Assembly (NCBI GenBank): GCA_963746315.1
Contig: CAVVAR010000010.1
Coordinates: 1 to 64,000, forward strand
DNA from: Ga0077555 sp963746315
GTDB taxonomy: Bacteria > Pseudomonadota > Alphaproteobacteria > Rhizobiales > Hyphomicrobiaceae
Reading direction: 5' to 3'
DNA length: 64,000 nt
Below the pieces are notes generated by a model, which saw only the letters and a list, made by a program, of their open reading frames with translations, searched no databases and was not told where the DNA came from. Each line of letters starts with the position of its first letter. Positions within the stretch are counted from its first letter, which is position 1. Of this stretch, positions 18,600 to 27,262 are shown one piece after another. A program made the translations under genes and the position numbers.

Positions 18600-18960
18600 G
18601 CCGTTTGCGCCACCGGCACATTCTAGCGCGCATCTCATCCGGCCTCATAGGCATGGCGTCGATCGTAGCAAACAATCGGCGCGTGCCCAGCGGCATTGGT
18701 TACTACAGCGGCGCATCACCGTCCTTGCCGACCAGTACGGCGCGGAAGGAAGCGGGCGCAACTCCAAACGGTGCCCTGAAGGCTCTGGCGCCCAGCTCGG
18801 GCCTCGGAGCAACCTCGGAACTGACGACATCGCCGTTGACCCAGACCACGACGACATTGCGGACGGCCAACCCGGGACGACTTGCAGCGACCTGACAACC
18901 TACGTTTTGCTCATGCGCTTCTGCTTCTGGCGCATTGGATAACCGCGATCTTAAGCGAGC
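18600..18960 (-). pseudogene. DUF4174 family protein, frameshifted
   Basis: Read in two frames on the minus strand: first LAVRNVVVVWVNGDVVSSEV and FGVAPASFRAVLVGKDGD, then, after a shift near 18705, LFATIDAMPMRPDEMRARM. This order (Rossmann-like strand, FGV..FRVVLVGKDG, IDAMPMR.REM) is characteristic of DUF4174. The start cannot be placed and the end is unclear; a TAG in another frame near 18630 may be the true stop. It directly precedes folE. Either decayed or damaged by sequence errors. Function unknown. Confidence 0.6.
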
Positions 18961-19071
18961 GAAGGTGGGTTCTTGGATCGCTGCATAGGCTTCAGAGCGG
19001 TCGAGCCAGTCACGGCACTGCCAACAGCGTGTCAGGTTGATCCGATCCGGCTCATCCCTCGTTTCAGGCCT

Positions 19072-19536
19072 ATGAAATATAATACTCACGAGCTGGCGGA
19101 GGTGGATCGGATCCCCGTCATAGCTGTCATACTCGGATGGGCGGGGGTGTTGCCGTTCGCGGCCCTCGTGATTAGTGCGACTGTCGGCCCGCACGGTCAT
19201 GCGGGAGCCGCGGTGGCGGCTCTTGTAGGCTACGGCTCCATCATCCTGAGCTTCATGGGCGGTGTACTGTGGGGGCTGGAGATGAGCCAGGCGCGGTCGC
19301 AAGCCGCGTATGTCGCGAGTATTGTTCCGGCCCTGACTGCGGCTGCCGCCATGGTATTCCAAGCGAGTTTGGGCATTTTTCTCCTGCTCTGCGGATTTGC
19401 CGGTCTCCTTGCATATGACTTGGTTCTCAGCCGCTCAGGGGGCGCTCCAAACTGGTATCTGGTCCTGCGGTGGCGGTTGACGACTGCAGTCGGTGCCTTG
19501 TTGGCGGTAGCTTTGCTATTTGCGCGGCCTCTCTAA
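19072..19536 (+). CDS. DUF3429 family integral membrane protein
   Basis: 154 residues from ATG 19072 (MKYNTHELAEVDRIPV). Four to five hydrophobic segments are visible (VIAVILGWAGVLPFAALVI, GYGSIILSFMGGVLWGLEM, SIVPALTAAAAMVFQ, GIFLLLCGFAGLLAYDLVL, and a C-terminal span). The motif SFMGGVLWGLEM and the NWYLVLRWRLT segment before the last span are typical of DUF3429. Function unknown; in other bacteria this family is often found beside photolyase genes, as here. Divergent from folE and close to dps (25 bp). Confidence 0.8.
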   Translation: MKYNTHELAEVDRIPVIAVILGWAGVLPFAALVISATVGPHGHAGAAVAALVGYGSIILSFMGGVLWGLEMSQARSQAAYVASIVPALTAAAAMVFQASLGIFLLLCGFAGLLAYDLVLSRSGGAPNWYLVLRWRLTTAVGALLAVALLFARPL

Positions 19537-19561
19537 ACTCGAACGAAGCACGAGGGTCTTC

Positions 19562-20047
19562 ATGACATACGAAACCGCTTTGGAACTAAATAACGGACTA
19601 GCTCTGGGCGTTCGAAGGGAACTGGCCATCCGGCTGTGCGGCGTGCTGGATGCTGTGTACTCACTCATGGTGCGCACTCAGGTGTATCATTGGAACGTCG
19701 AAGGACCACTTTTCGAGCCAGTGCACAAGCTGACGGAAGAGCAATACACCGTCCTATTTGCAACGGTCGACGAGATCGCGGAGCGAATACGAGCGCTCGA
19801 TGTAAAGCCCGCGGTGAATATCAATGCATTTCCAACCGGGGTCTCGAATCTGCCTGCGACGCAAACGGCAGCGGGCATGATTACCGATCTCATTCGCAAT
19901 CATGAATGCGTTATCCGCGATATGCGCGCCGTCGCGGCGGCTGCGACCATTGCCGATGATTTGGTAACTGCGGATTTGCTGACTGGCTATATCGCGCGGC
20001 ATGAGAAAGACGCTTGGATGCTGCGCTCGATGCTTCGGGGTCCCTGA
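19562..20047 (+). CDS. dps: Dps/ferritin-like DNA-protection protein
   Basis: 161 residues. The dodecameric Dps fold oxidises and stores iron with peroxide and can shield DNA. Seen: LMVRTQVYHWNVEGPLFEPVH (ferroxidase His), EEQYTVLFATVDEIAERIRA (Asp/Glu ligands) and the C-terminal helix RHEKDAWMLRSML. The start ATG 19562 fits the family better than the upstream TTG/ATG codons; spacing from DUF3429 is 25 bp, suggesting co-transcription. Its place among light-response genes suggests defence against photo-oxidative stress. Confidence 0.92.
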   Translation: MTYETALELNNGLALGVRRELAIRLCGVLDAVYSLMVRTQVYHWNVEGPLFEPVHKLTEEQYTVLFATVDEIAERIRALDVKPAVNINAFPTGVSNLPATQTAAGMITDLIRNHECVIRDMRAVAAAATIADDLVTADLLTGYIARHEKDAWMLRSMLRGP

Positions 20048-20173
20048 GACCAGAACGAGCCGTCGCGACTTGTTCGCGACTGGAGGCCACGTTTTTGGCA
20101 GCTCTACCCTCGCGTTCGGCGCCATGGATTTTCGGCTACGGGTCTGTTGCCAGGGTAGCGCGGCATCAGACGA

Positions 20174-20562
20174 TGATGTCGGGAGTCTATGCGATGACAC
20201 TGTTAGCCCGGCGTGAAGAGTTGGCCGTGTTGGAACACAGGTCACTGCTGCTTGTCGAGGATGACAAGATACTTCTGGCGCGACTTGCGACGGCCTTGCA
20301 GGCTAGCGGATTTGCGGTGCAGTCTGCAAATTCCATTAAGACGGGTCTTGAGATGGTCAGGGCTTTACCGCCGGCGTTCGCGGTCGTTTACGGTCGCGCC
20401 GCCATGATCGGCATCGATGTCGGATCGCGTCCCCGCTGGTGGTGTTCCAAACCGGTGGGCTCCATGTCGCCGCCCTTGCACGTCGTGCGGTTCAAGCCGG
20501 CCACCGTCCAAAGCAACCCTGAGCCAAGCGTAAGGCGTCGCCCAAGTCGGACCGCGCTCTAA
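20174..20562 (+). pseudogene. RegA/PrrA/ActR-type response regulator, degenerate
   Basis: The N-terminal receiver is clear: HRSLLLVEDDKILLARLATA, LQASGFAVQSANSIKTGLEM, then LPPAFAVV where the phospho-Asp segment (VDLRL) should follow but reads VYGRAA. Beyond this only frame-shifted echoes remain: PLVVFQTGGLHVAALARRAV resembles the receiver's VVLTGYGNIATAV. The HTH output domain is absent. RegA/PrrA regulators couple redox and light to gene expression, so a former regulator of this island is possible. Decayed. Confidence 0.6.
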
Positions 20563-20575
20563 CGGAGTTCGACCT

Positions 20576-20764
20576 GTGAGCTGTAGAGTCTCGGAGCGCT
20601 TCACCAAAGCAACATTGCCGATCAAGATGTGTGTCGCCTGCGGTCGTCCGTTCGCATGGCGTAAGAAGTGGTCGCGGACTTGGGAAGATGTCAAGTATTG
20701 CTCGGATCGCTGCCGAGCTGCCAGAAACTCAAAGCCGGTCACGGCCACGTCGTGGAAGGCGTGA
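20576..20764 (+). CDS. DUF2256 zinc-ribbon-like protein
   Basis: 62 residues from GTG 20576, with GGAG eight bases upstream. Four cysteines (MCVACGRPFAWRKKW and KYCSDRCRAAR) and the RKKW..W..VKYCS core define DUF2256. Function unknown, but genomically this family travels with FeS-type photolyases/cryptochromes, and here its 3' end overlaps the convergent photolyase gene by 26 bp. Metal binding is inferred from the cysteines. Confidence 0.88.
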   Translation: MSCRVSERFTKATLPIKMCVACGRPFAWRKKWSRTWEDVKYCSDRCRAARNSKPVTATSWKA

Positions 20765-22307
20765 GGCCCGCAAGGAAAGTCGCCGCGCTCGCCTCGATGC
20801 GCGCTTTCTCGTCGTCGGAGAACTTCTCGTAGCTGCGCACCATCTGAGACATGCGCGGGTTTGTTTTTATCGTGGCCGCGTGCCGACGGATGAAATCCCA
20901 GTAAAGGGCATTGAACGGACAGGCTCTCGCACCGGTCCGCTGCTTCACGTCGTAGATGCACGACCCGCAGTAGTCGGACATCCGATTGATGTAAGCTCCG
21001 CTCGCGGCGTAGGGCTTCGAAGCAATAAGCCCGCCGTCGGCGAACTGGCTCATTCCAACGGTGTTGGGCAGCTCGACCCACTCGTAGGCGTCGGCATAAA
21101 CGGCAAGGTACCATTCGTGCAAGACCTGAGGCGAGACGCCGGCCAACAACGCGAAGTTGCCGGTCACCATCAGCCTCTGGATATGATGTGCGTAGGCCTC
21201 TTCCCTGGTCTGAGTGATGGCCTCCTGCATGCACCTCATGTTGGTTTCACCGGTCCAGTAGAAATCCGGCAGCTGACGCACATGCTCGAGCCCGTTCGAG
21301 GCCGCATACTCCGGCATCTTGAGCCAATAGATCCCGCGCACGTACTCGCGCCAGCCAATCATTTGGCGGATGTAGCCTTCCGCCGCATTCAGCGGCACGC
21401 GACCGGCGCGGTAGGCGGCTTCCACCCTGCGGCACATGCGGAGCGGTTCGAGAAGCCCGCAGTTCAAGTACATCGAGACGATCGAGTGATACAGGAAGCG
21501 CTGGCCCTTCAGCATGGCATCCTGGTAGTCACCGAACTGCGCGAGCCCGACGTCGACGAAATGATCGAAGGCTGCTTCTGCATCGACACGCGTCACGGCG
21601 AACCAGAACGGATCGGCATCGCCGAAGTGGCCGGCGAAGCGTTCCTTCACCAGTGCGACGACCTCGCGCGTGGTTGCATCCTGATGGAAACGCGCAGGCG
21701 CGGGCATGAACAGATCGGTCTTAGCCGCCTTCCGATTGTCGTGGTCGAAGTTCCACTGACCGCCGGCGGGCGTGTGGCCATCCATCAACAGCCCGGTCTT
21801 GCGGCGCATGTCTCGGTAGAAGTACTCCATGCGCAATTGCTTGCGCCCTTTGGCCCAGGCGGCGAATTCGCCGGTCGAGCAGACGAACCGGGTATCGGCG
21901 CACACGTCGACGGGCAGATTGAGTTGGCTTGACCACGAGCGGATGATCTGAAGCACACGCCATTCGCCCGGCTCGGTGATCAAGATCCGCTCGGGCCGGT
22001 GCGTGGCCACAGCGCGCGCTACTTCCCCCGCAAGACTGCCGGAATTGCCGTCGTCATCGAGGCGCGTGTACGCGACCCGCCTGCCCTGCGCGTGCAATTC
22101 GTCCGCGAAGTGACGCATCGCCGAGAACAGCAGAATGATCTTCTTCTTGTGATGGCGGACGTAGGTGGCTTCTTCCGCCACCTCGCACATCACAACGAGA
22201 TCGAGCGCCCTGTCGCAGGCCGCCAGGCTCGAAAGATCGGGCGATAGCTGATCGCCCAGGACCACAACCAGGTTGCGAATTTTGTTCGGCGATTGAGCGC
22301 GAGCCAT
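20739..22307 (-). CDS. FeS-type photolyase/cryptochrome (FeS-BCP, PhrB/CryB class)
   Basis: 522 residues from ATG 22307, preceded by GGGTGA. Opens with LVVVLGDQLSPDLSSL. Cysteines 359, 447, 450 and 463 (MRCMQEA, YCGSCIYDV, ACPFNAL) lie exactly 9 residues after Cys 350, 438, 441 and 454 of Agrobacterium PhrB, the ligands of its 4Fe-4S cluster. FAD-pocket segments such as YIRQMIGWREYVRGIYW and MLPNTVGM-like ELPNTVGMSQFADGGL are present. Members repair (6-4) photoproducts or act as photoreceptors and bind FAD plus 6,7-dimethyl-8-ribityllumazine. Here it sits at the end of a minus-strand operon with an SDR, DUF393 and a small membrane protein. Confidence 0.94.
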   Translation of the reverse strand: MARAQSPNKIRNLVVVLGDQLSPDLSSLAACDRALDLVVMCEVAEEATYVRHHKKKIILLFSAMRHFADELHAQGRRVAYTRLDDDGNSGSLAGEVARAVATHRPERILITEPGEWRVLQIIRSWSSQLNLPVDVCADTRFVCSTGEFAAWAKGRKQLRMEYFYRDMRRKTGLLMDGHTPAGGQWNFDHDNRKAAKTDLFMPAPARFHQDATTREVVALVKERFAGHFGDADPFWFAVTRVDAEAAFDHFVDVGLAQFGDYQDAMLKGQRFLYHSIVSMYLNCGLLEPLRMCRRVEAAYRAGRVPLNAAEGYIRQMIGWREYVRGIYWLKMPEYAASNGLEHVRQLPDFYWTGETNMRCMQEAITQTREEAYAHHIQRLMVTGNFALLAGVSPQVLHEWYLAVYADAYEWVELPNTVGMSQFADGGLIASKPYAASGAYINRMSDYCGSCIYDVKQRTGARACPFNALYWDFIRRHAATIKTNPRMSQMVRSYEKFSDDEKARIEASAATFLAGLTPSTTWP

Positions 22308-22366
22308 TGGGTCACCCAAACTTCACGGCCGTCGCTGGGCAATGGCAGCGATTGCAACTGACAGCC

Positions 22367-23017
22367 TCAGAGCGGGTACCGGATGATCACGGGCTTCTCG
22401 CGGTTCAGCGTATTGGCTTCGATGCGCTGGACGATGAAGTCTGCCACGTCGGCGCGAGCGACGATGCCGTTACGCCATTCGCTCGAGCGCGTCAGAACTT
22501 TGTAAATGCCGCTCAACGGGCAATTCATGAGCACCCCGGGTCGCACGATCAGCCACTCCAGGTCGCTCGCGGCAATCATCTCCTCCTGAATCGACTTGTC
22601 GTCGTAGGCATTCTTGAAGATCAGTCTGAAGGGGAGCCGCTGCAGAATGTTGATGGCGTCGTGACTGTCGCCGGCGCCAAACCCGGTAACGGCAACGAGC
22701 TTGCTGACGCCAGATTTGGTCATCGCCGGCAGGAGCACGCGAGTCGCTTCCGAGAAAAGCGTTACAGGCTTGAGCATGAAATCAAGCGACGGCGGCACAC
22801 CAAGCGCCTGCACGACGACGTCAATACCCGCGAGCGCCCGGATGACATCGTCGGCGTTTCGGGCATCGCCGATGAACGCTTCGCAGTCGCCGCCGATGTC
22901 TGCTGGCAGTCGGCCGCTGCGGGACATGACACGCACACGATGTCCTTTCGCAACCGCCGAACGGCACACGGCCAGACCGATCCCCTGGCTCCCTCCCATT
23001 ACGAGAATGCAGCGTCA
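22367..23017 (-). CDS. NAD(P)-binding SDR-like protein
   Basis: Atypical short-chain dehydrogenase (NAD(P)H-binding domain, PF13460-like). Rossmann motif VMGGSQGIGLAVC, then DVVVQALGVPP, SKLVAVTGFGAGDS and LEWLIVRPGVL. The Ser/Tyr/Lys catalytic triad is not evident, so it may bind NADPH without classic SDR catalysis. The frame opens at 22999, but CILVMGGSQGIG is preceded by a stop that would vanish with a one-base change; the real start is probably ATG near 23017. It is 59 bp upstream of the photolyase and belongs to its operon. Confidence 0.78.
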
Positions 23018-23513
23018 TGATCGTGTCCGAGTCGAGGTCGACGCCCGGAACATCCACTGCAATGCGGGCCGCACGACAAGGAACCCCCGATACACAACCT
23101 CGGTCACTTGCAGCACGCCCGGCAGCAGGACGATACGACCAAGCCAGCGCCAGGCGGGAAGTGCAAGCCACAGACGGCCGAAGCCCTCCGCACCCGAAAC
23201 CAGCGTACCTTCGGCGATCTCGCACGTAAAACCGCTTGAGGGCTGTAGCCTTGTCGAGCCCGGTAGCGATCGTGCCAGGCTCGAGCGCCGACACGTCGAT
23301 AAACGCCACGGCTTCCGCGCCTGCACAATGACGATAAATACCGATTTCCGCCGTACACAGCGGGCAGGACCCGTCGTAAAATACGGTCAAAGCGCTGACT
23401 TTATCGGTCAAGCTCGTACCCGCTTGGTCCAGACACGCGATAGGTGATCGAGCGGCGATCGCGCCATCGTAAAGCCGGGGCCGTGCTCGGATATTATTCA
23501 TGCTCACCGTCAT
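23015..23513 (-). CDS. DUF393 (DCC) thiol-disulfide oxidoreductase family, frameshifted
   Basis: DCC family: VFYDGSCPLCTAEIGIYRHC carries the name-giving DGxCPLC thiol pair, followed by FIDVSALE. Near 23220 the frame shifts; dropping one base joins LKRFYV to IAEGTLVSGAEGFGRLWLAL, WRWLGRIVLLPGVL and a final YRGFLVVRP helix, the usual DUF393 layout. The start is uncertain: ATG 23513 or 23501, or TTG near 23408 (LTDKVSALTVFYDG), which fits the family length better. Substrate unknown. Part of the photolyase operon; the 3' end meets the SDR start. Confidence 0.8.
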
Positions 23514-23790
23514 GACGCCGGCCCGAACCTGCCTTGAACAAGCCAGGCTTGATTGAGGCCGCAGTATACGTTGCCGTCGTGATCGCGGCCGCTGCGATCA
23601 GCACAACATGACCAATCAAGCTCGCGGGCAGCATCGTGTAGCTTCCGATGGCGACCGAGAAAGCCACCGCCCACATCCATCCCAGGATTTGCAGGATCAT
23701 GTGCCGCGTGCTCACATCGGGGATGTGTCGAAGCGGGCTGACTTCATGGTTGAAAATGAAATTCCATGCATCCGCGATCAACTTTTGCAT
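23494..23790 (-). CDS. Small two-span membrane protein, unassigned
   Basis: 98 residues from ATG 23790. The N-terminal amphipathic segment (FIFNHEVSPLRHIPDVSTRH) is followed by two hydrophobic segments (LGWMWAVAFSVAIGSY and SLIGHVVLIAAAAITTATY) and a charged tail. No family is recognised. It is the first gene of the minus-strand operon leading to DUF393, SDR and photolyase; its stop overlaps the first possible DUF393 start. Confidence 0.65.
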   Translation of the reverse strand: MQKLIADAWNFIFNHEVSPLRHIPDVSTRHMILQILGWMWAVAFSVAIGSYTMLPASLIGHVVLIAAAAITTATYTAASIKPGLFKAGSGRRHDGEHE

Positions 23791-23962
23791 TTCGGTACCT
23801 CTGTTGCGGCCGGCCGCGGGCGACGCAACCCCTACCGGGGCCGGTCTATGTTAGCCATTTCCCGCCCGACTTTCGGGCCTCAACCCTGTTTTCAAGATCG
23901 AGAAGCCCGGTTTGATCGTAACAATGCTGCCAGGTAGACGCAGTTTCGCTAGCATCGACTTC

Positions 23963-24621
23963 TTAAACGATGCGCACTGCGAAGCGGATCATCGGGCCAG
24001 ACAGTCGATGCAGGTCCGCAAGCTGTCGCTGGCTGCCGGCACTGGCGCCGAGCAAGGTGCGGCGCAACATCTTCGACTTACGATCAGCGTGTTCAATACG
24101 TCTAAAAAACAACACGGGCTCGTTCTGGATCGACCCGAGCAAGGATGTGCCCACAATGTCGGATGTGGGCACAAGTGGCGAAAAGCGACCCCGCAACAAG
24201 CGCTGGCCGGAGGCGCTGAAGACACCCAGATCAGAGGGCGCATTGGGTCGCCGAGCGTCGCCGGCTCGACGAGACGCTTCAGTTCGGGCACCAATCCCTG
24301 GTCGCTGATGGCAACCGGCTTGCGTCCACCGCCCGTCCGACGAACCCTGCCCTTTGGTGGCGGCACCGCGTCGAGATCGTCCTCGCCGCGGTTGATGGTC
24401 GAGCGGGCGAGCCCCGTGATCTCGGAGACGATCTTGAGGCCACCGTATCCCGCGGCCTGCACCTCGGACGCAGCGAACATCTGGCGCCCCCGCTCGTCGA
24501 GCCTGGAGCCGACGGCATCCCATCGTTCCCGTATCGCGTGCCTGTCGATCATCCGATTGCATACGACTGTTTGCAGCTCAACACCTCCCCAGGGCCGTGG
24601 GTCAAGGAGTCTCAGGCCCAC
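23963..24621 (-). pseudogene. ISAzo13-family transposase remnant
   Basis: N-terminal part only: IRERWDAVGSRLDERGRQMF, YGGLKIVSEITGLARSTINR, VRRTGGGRKP and LVEPATLGDPMRPLIW, the hallmark start of ISAzo13 (Rhodopirellula-type) transposases. After DPMRPLIW the sequence loses similarity and continues in shifted frames (RFSPLVPTSDIVGTSLLG). No DDE core is found. It marks the right edge of the photobiology island, 150 bp from tRNA-Lys. Confidence 0.75.
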
Positions 24622-24767
24622 CCATCGGGATTCGACTGGTTTGCGATGTGTCCTTGGCCGGCTCTCTACCCACTGAATGCGCCAAGGCTACGCAGCAAAA
24701 TGTTAGCCCGATGTTAGCCAGACAATTGACAACGACCACTTGCTACTGCTTAAGCCATTGAGATCTA

Positions 24768-24843
<76 letters not shown>

Positions 24844-24956
24844 CCGCCATGGATAACGGGATGGCGTATCCCGAAGGGGGTGTCTCTATAGGAGATGCGG
24901 AAGCAAGTCCACTGCAGAACGAGGCCCATCGTCAAAAAATCGAGGGCTTCATCGCC

Positions 24957-25586
24957 TCAAGGACCGGCGGCATCCGCCGTTTGATCGTGACGATGCGATC
25001 CAGCCGGCAACCAAGGGCCGATGCGGCGGACGCCGCGAGCCAGCGCGGGACGACGTGCCAGCATCGTGGCTGCATCCGTTCCGAGACGTGGATGGTGCCA
25101 TCTCGGTGCCACCTCGACGAGAGGCACCAGAACAAAACCCCGCCGCCCCACCTCTGGATGGGGCAGGACGAGACGACCTGCCTCGCGGGTGCCGCGCGGG
25201 CAACCGACGACCCGCCCCCCAAAGTCGAGAATATCGATATCAAGCGGCCGGGGTCCCCAACGTCCGTTGGCGCGGCGCCCCGCATATCGTTCAATCCGCT
25301 TGAGAAGGCGGAGCAGAGCGCCCGGGCCTACTGAGCCGCGGACACCGAGCACGGCGTTCAGAAAGAGGGGTTGTCGCACTCCGCCGACCGGAACCGTCTC
25401 GTAGAGCGACGAACGGGCAACGACTTCCAGGCCCGCGACCTGTAGCGCCTCGACGGCCCTGGAGAAGGCCTGGACCGGCTCGCCCCACGCACCGCGGACG
25501 TTACCGCCAATCCCGAGCCAAATCACCGGCACGATCGCATTTTGTCGGCAGAGTTCGCCTTTGATGCGGGTCTCGCTGCGATGCAT
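24957..25586 (-). CDS. folK: 2-amino-4-hydroxy-6-hydroxymethyldihydropteridine pyrophosphokinase
   Basis: Transfers pyrophosphate from ATP to 6-hydroxymethyl-7,8-dihydropterin in folate synthesis. Markers: IWLGIGGNV (start of the fold), SSLYETVPVGG, LFLNAV, the Mg/ATP motif RWGPRPLDIDILDFGG and LPHPEVGRRGFVLVPLVEVAP. About 209 residues, a little longer than usual at both ends; a start nearer VPVIWLG is possible. It stands alone between tRNA-Lys and the NYN gene, outside the photobiology island, so it is probably the housekeeping folate copy. Confidence 0.93.
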   Translation of the reverse strand: MHRSETRIKGELCRQNAIVPVIWLGIGGNVRGAWGEPVQAFSRAVEALQVAGLEVVARSSLYETVPVGGVRQPLFLNAVLGVRGSVGPGALLRLLKRIERYAGRRANGRWGPRPLDIDILDFGGRVVGCPRGTREAGRLVLPHPEVGRRGFVLVPLVEVAPRWHHPRLGTDAATMLARRPALARGVRRIGPWLPAGSHRHDQTADAAGP

Positions 25587-25760
25587 CAGTTAACTGAACC
25601 TCTGCCATCGCGATTTTGACATAAGAAAAACTATATATCCCGCTTGCCTTACGCCTTTTCGTCCCCCCGACTCTGGCCTATAGTCCACCCGACTTCAAGT
25701 TGAAGCATTGCACTGCTGGCAATTGCGGGTCGGGCTGGGCTGGTGCGCGAAGCGGAGTCT

Positions 25761-26450
25761 ATGGCGGGCACCGCTCGGCAATTTTCAATCAAGGCGATCG
25801 ACGACATGTTCTTCTATCCAACAGAACGAATCGCCCTCTTCATTGACGGCGCAAACCTGTACGCGACTGCGAAGGCGCTAGGCTTCGACATCGATTACAA
25901 GCGATTGCTCAATGTTTTCAGAGCAAAAGGCCAACTGGTGCGTGCGCTCTACTACACGGCCCTCGCGGAAGACCAGGAGTACTCCTCGATACGTCCGCTG
26001 ATCGATTGGCTGGACTACAATGGCTATACGATGGTCACCAAGCCGACCAAGGAATACACGGATGCCTCGGGTCGCCGGAAGATCAAGGGAAACATGGACA
26101 TCGAGCTGACGGTCGATGCCATGGAGCTGGCCAATCACCTCGATCACGTGGTGCTGTTCTCTGGTGACGGAGACTTCCGCTCGCTTGTCGCGGCGCTCCA
26201 GCACAAGGGCGTACGGGTGAGCGTTGCGTCCACGCTGCACACCCAACCACCCATGGTCGCGGACGAGCTCCGGCGGCAAGCCGATCAGTTCATCGACGTC
26301 GCGGATCTGGAGAAAGAGATCTGCCGCGATCCGTCGGTGCGCGTTCCGCGTGAAGCCCGCGAAACGAGGCTTCAAGCCATGCGCTCACAGCATGGACGGA
26401 TACCCGAGCGCGAAACCTACCCCGGCGGCGACGATCCCCTCGATCTGTAG
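25761..26450 (+). CDS. NYN-domain protein (LabA/DUF88 family, PIN-like nuclease)
   Basis: 229 residues from ATG 25761 (GGAG close upstream; a GTG at 25743 is the alternative). PIN-fold NYN domain with metal Asp in IALFIDGANLY, GNMDIELTVDAM and VVLFSGDGDFRSLV, then GVRVSVASTL and LRRQADQFIDVADL. Predicted Mg-dependent ribonuclease acting on RNA; the target is unknown. The C-terminal tail is charged and probably disordered. This 23-30 kDa form next to folK/udg is common in alphaproteobacteria. Confidence 0.88.
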   Translation: MAGTARQFSIKAIDDMFFYPTERIALFIDGANLYATAKALGFDIDYKRLLNVFRAKGQLVRALYYTALAEDQEYSSIRPLIDWLDYNGYTMVTKPTKEYTDASGRRKIKGNMDIELTVDAMELANHLDHVVLFSGDGDFRSLVAALQHKGVRVSVASTLHTQPPMVADELRRQADQFIDVADLEKEICRDPSVRVPREARETRLQAMRSQHGRIPERETYPGGDDPLDL

Positions 26451-26558
26451 AGAGATCTGCTACTGCAACGGTCCTCGCGAGCATTCGCAATGAGACCGCG
26501 AGATGAGGCGTGAGCCGCACATGAGTGTCGTCTTTCGCCATGCGATCAGTCGCCCCGC

Positions 26559-27206
26559 ATGACGCAACTTGCGACGAGCTGCGAGCCTCTGCTCGACTGC
26601 GCGATTTGTCCGCGCCTCGAAGCTTTCAGGCACGCGAACCAGAGCACTTTCCCGTCCTGGCACAATGCCCCCGTGGCCTCGTTCGGCCCGGCCGACGCCC
26701 GACTGTTGATCGTTGGCCTGGCGCCCGGTCTCAAGGGCGCCAACCGCACTGGACGGCCCTTTACGGGCGACTTCGCCGGGGATCTGCTCTACGCTACACT
26801 GCTTAAGCTTGGCATGGCGGACGGCAGCTACGGCGCCGATCCCGACGACGACCTGACGCTGGTGAACTGCCGAATTACCAACGCCGTCCGGTGCGTGCCA
26901 CCAGCAAACAAGCCAACTCCAGCAGAGATTTCTGCTTGCCGAAGCTTTCTCACCGCGACTATCGCCGCGATGAAGCAACTCAGGGGCATCGTCGCCCTGG
27001 GGCGCATAGCCCATGACAGCGTGGTGTCGAGCCAGGGGCTCCGGCGCGCGGCCTACCCATTCGCTCACGGTCGCGTGCATACGCTCCGCGACGGCTTGAG
27101 CCTCCACGATAGCTATCACTGCTCGCGCTATAATACGAATACCGGCGTGCTGACGGCCTCGATGTTCAGCGACGTCCTGGCCGCGGCCAAAAGCGCTGCG
27201 GCCTGA
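26559..27206 (+). CDS. Uracil-DNA glycosylase, family 5 (UdgB type)
   Basis: Removes uracil and some other damaged bases from DNA. 215 residues. Four FeS cysteines are visible: DCAICPRL, then NCRITNAVRCVPPANKP and EISAC. Motif 1 LIVGLAPGLKGANRTGRPFTGD lacks the family-4 active-site Glu/Asp, as expected for family 5, and the C-terminal HDSYHCSRYNTNTG is the leucine-loop region. Single gene, 108 bp after the NYN gene. Confidence 0.9.
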   Translation: MTQLATSCEPLLDCAICPRLEAFRHANQSTFPSWHNAPVASFGPADARLLIVGLAPGLKGANRTGRPFTGDFAGDLLYATLLKLGMADGSYGADPDDDLTLVNCRITNAVRCVPPANKPTPAEISACRSFLTATIAAMKQLRGIVALGRIAHDSVVSSQGLRRAAYPFAHGRVHTLRDGLSLHDSYHCSRYNTNTGVLTASMFSDVLAAAKSAAA

Positions 27207-27262
27207 GGCCCTCTTCAGGCCCGCATGAGCGCGGGATCAGCCCGGCAGCAGCACCATCGTTC

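Noticed and set aside
20631..21932. A 433-codon plus-strand frame opposite the photolyase
   Set aside because: Antisense shadow; the photolyase with its four placed cysteines is the real gene.
23912..24676. A 254-codon plus-strand frame across the ISAzo13 remnant
   Set aside because: Low-complexity Arg/Ser/Thr shadow; the minus strand carries the recognisable transposase N-terminus.
25616..25640. TTGACA followed by TATATAT upstream of the NYN gene as a promoter
   Set aside because: The spacing between the two boxes is too short (about 10 bp) for a sigma-70 promoter.
27198..27222. GGCCTGA/TTCAGGCC hairpin after the UDG gene as a terminator
   Set aside because: It overlaps the stop codon and is not followed by a T run.
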